Assembly: GCA_001599755.1 (NCBI GenBank)
Contig: BCHX01000002.1
Location: 3,268,330-3,332,329 of the forward strand
DNA from: Gliomastix tumulicola
Lineage: Eukaryota; Ascomycota; Sordariomycetes; Hypocreales; Bionectriaceae
Reading direction: 5' to 3'
Length of the DNA stretch: 64,000 bases
The translations under genes and the position numbers were made by a program. Shown here in pieces: positions 62,410 through 64,000 of this stretch (positions are counted from its first letter, which is position 1; the number at the start of each line of letters is the position of its first letter). Under the pieces are notes generated by a model. The model saw only the letters and a list, made by a program, of their open reading frames with translations. It had not been told where the DNA came from and ran no database searches.

Positions 62410-62415
62410 TATATA
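62410..62415 (-). promoter_or_regulatory. TATA box of the amidohydrolase gene
   Basis: TATATA on the minus strand, 85 bp upstream of the ATG at 62325. Confidence 0.45.
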
Positions 62416-62425
62416 CACAGGTACC

Positions 62426-64000
62426 CCATCTGCCAGCCACATTTCACAACTCTGTCGTGCGCGGACAAGGCCGTTTCCAGGTGCTCGTGATAAGACTTGT
62501 CCTTAGTCGTCATGCTATAGGCAGCCGTTCATCTTCTTGGTAGTCAAGAAGCCCGTCAATAGCGGCTTCTCTCGCCCCCAAAGGCGGAGACGACGGTGAC
62601 TGGCTGGGAAATGAGCCAGCGACGGGAACACAAGATTCACCAAATCCCGATATCTCACACTAAGGAGGGGGAGAAAGTACGGCACTAGGCGGAATATAGA
62701 AGCAGCCGAGACGCTGATCAAGGGGGCACAGCAGGTACTTGAGGTGTGATGAAATGACCTAAGCAGTCTGTGGCTTTTTACCATGCAGTGAGAACTGAAC
62801 TTTTGGAGGATGTCGAGGACAAACCTCGGCAGAAGCAGCAAACAGGTTTTTTTTTTTTTTTTTTTTTTTTCTTGCTACAAAACTAGTTGCCGCTTTCCGG
62901 GCTACTACGGGTATCAGGAGGACTCCATTTCCCGCGTCTTGGCATGATATAATGGACTCCAGGTGACCTGCGTGTGATATGTATATTGTGCTCATTAAGG
63001 AAGAAAAATCGTACGAGCGTTGGGCAGGCTAGCAGCGTGGAGCAGGAGAAAGGAGAAAGGAGGGGGCGCACACAATCACTTGTGACAGAGCTGCGAGAGG
63101 GGGCACGCACTCATTCCCTGACGGAAGGAAAGCTCCGACATCCTCTGCCTCTCGCGCGCATCGTGCAAATGTCCGAATTGTCCGATTTGTTGCCCCCTGT
63201 CAGCCCTACCATCTATGAATCTGCATGGGTGACAGCAGCCATGACGTTCAGGTTAGACAAGTGAATGAATGACACTAATCTCTGGGCCGCGTTTATTGAT
63301 CTAAGCACTCGATCCTAGGGCCCAAGATGGCAGCGGCTAGGTCTCCAAGGTGCTAGGTTCGATTCCTTTCCGTCTCTATTCCCCGAGAGCCCGTATGAGT
63401 AGGAAGGGACAGGAAACTAAACTAGCAGCTGCATGGCGCATTAAGCCTCAACTGAGGGCGGCGGCTGGGCCGGTATGTGGAGACGGCGGCGCGCGGGCGA
63501 GATCTGGGAAGCTGGGAACTATTGTCTAGTTTCGGGCCGGAGCTGCTGGAGAGCTCGTCGAGTGACACACACGAGTTCCCATCCAGCATCACTCCGCAAA
63601 CCCCCCCCCTCTCCCAGGTTCCCGTAGACCTTTGGTTCGTTCCGTATTTCAAATTTTCGCATTCGGGACTCCGCACTCGGTACTCGATTGCGCGCGGAGA
63701 TTCGTAGGCTTACTGCCGGAGGAGATGACGAAGTGTTCTTGAGGAAACACCAGGGGCCGGGGGAACGGGAGTTCGGATGACACTCTCGTCATTAGCCGCT
63801 CTTGTCTTGTTTTTTATGGACAATAGCCGGAGACCGGGTTCATGGGTAAACAGAAGAAGCTGAGTAAAATGCTCGTACCCACACCGATCAACGTTACCTT
63901 CCCCCTCCCAGCGGGCGTCATTGTGTGATTTGGTGATAAGCTCATCGCGGATCGATAATGACGCTTGACCACGATGGCTGGCTATCTCCGGTGTAGCGTC
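62426..64000. other. Right end: no supported gene
   Basis: Contains a poly-T tract (62847-62870) and a motif resembling a tRNA B box (GGTTCGATTCC near 63355) without a tRNA around it. The frames present are short and have no motifs. Confidence 0.5.

Noticed and set aside
63320..63400. Possible tRNA gene (GGTTCGATTCC B-box-like)
   Set aside because: The distance to any A box is too short and no acceptor stem or cloverleaf can be drawn.
1..64000. CRISPR arrays, rRNA genes, insertion sequences
   Set aside because: No regularly spaced repeats, no rRNA-like stretches and no intact transposase seen; the intron structure shows this is eukaryotic nuclear DNA.

Overview
The window reads as nuclear DNA of a filamentous ascomycete (Pezizomycotina, most likely Sordariomycetes). 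The evidence is short introns of about 50-150 nt with GT-AG borders and CTAAC-type branch sites, GC-rich coding exons, ATG starts in CC(A/G)CC-like contexts, and typical fungal families: DUF3433, GH71, RTA1, Zn2Cys6, HET, WSC, F-box and CHAT/TPR. It looks like an accessory region rather than core genome. Genes of secretion, defence and metabolism alternate with long empty AT-richer stretches, transition-rich repeat copies suggestive of RIP (repeat-induced point mutation), and broken genes.

Layout. 0-9 kb: a partial DUF3433 membrane protein (-), a secreted GH71 alpha-1,3-glucanase (+), a frameshifted relic (-), a metallophosphoesterase (-), then decayed repeat copies. 10-15 kb: an RTA1-like membrane protein (+), a weak Cys-rich small ORF (-), and a protein with a C-terminal hydrophobic tail and a HEPN-like R-x4-H motif (+). 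15-19 kb: a Zn2Cys6 regulator (-) and an MFS transporter (+) diverge from a shared 491-bp promoter holding an inverted CTCCGAT/ATCGGAG pair. 19-27 kb: a secreted two-module GH43 enzyme (-), a C-terminal polyketide-synthase remnant, a flavin-reductase-like FMN protein (+) and a small protein with a VapA-like pattern (+). 27-39 kb: a HET-domain gene with a probable frameshift, a three-WSC secreted protein with two repeated Cys modules of unknown type, an F-box protein, an APC-family permease and an NAD(P)-binding SDR.

39.6-48.4 kb holds the most unusual block. Gene A (567 aa, -) and gene B (1181 aa, +) are unrecognised modular proteins transcribed divergently from one 959-bp region with a TATA box on each side and six AGGGG/CCCCT elements. 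Gene C (224 aa, +) follows with its own TATA box. B seems to combine an N-terminal beta-propeller-like half with a helical, hydrophobic C-terminal half.

48.9-57.3 kb looks like an allorecognition or defence graveyard around one intact gene. It contains a truncated HET gene, a HET-type motif relic, and an intact 1440-aa TPR-CHAT protease candidate lying between two 124-bp direct repeats of about 83% identity. The right end (58.4-62.4 kb) has an epimerase-type SDR with five introns (an assembly gap of Ns lies in one intron) facing a signal-peptide-bearing amidohydrolase. The last 1.6 kb shows no gene.

All domain calls were made by reading the sequence; no database search was run. Splice sites were chosen by frame and consensus, and the reconstructed multi-exon coding lengths are multiples of three.
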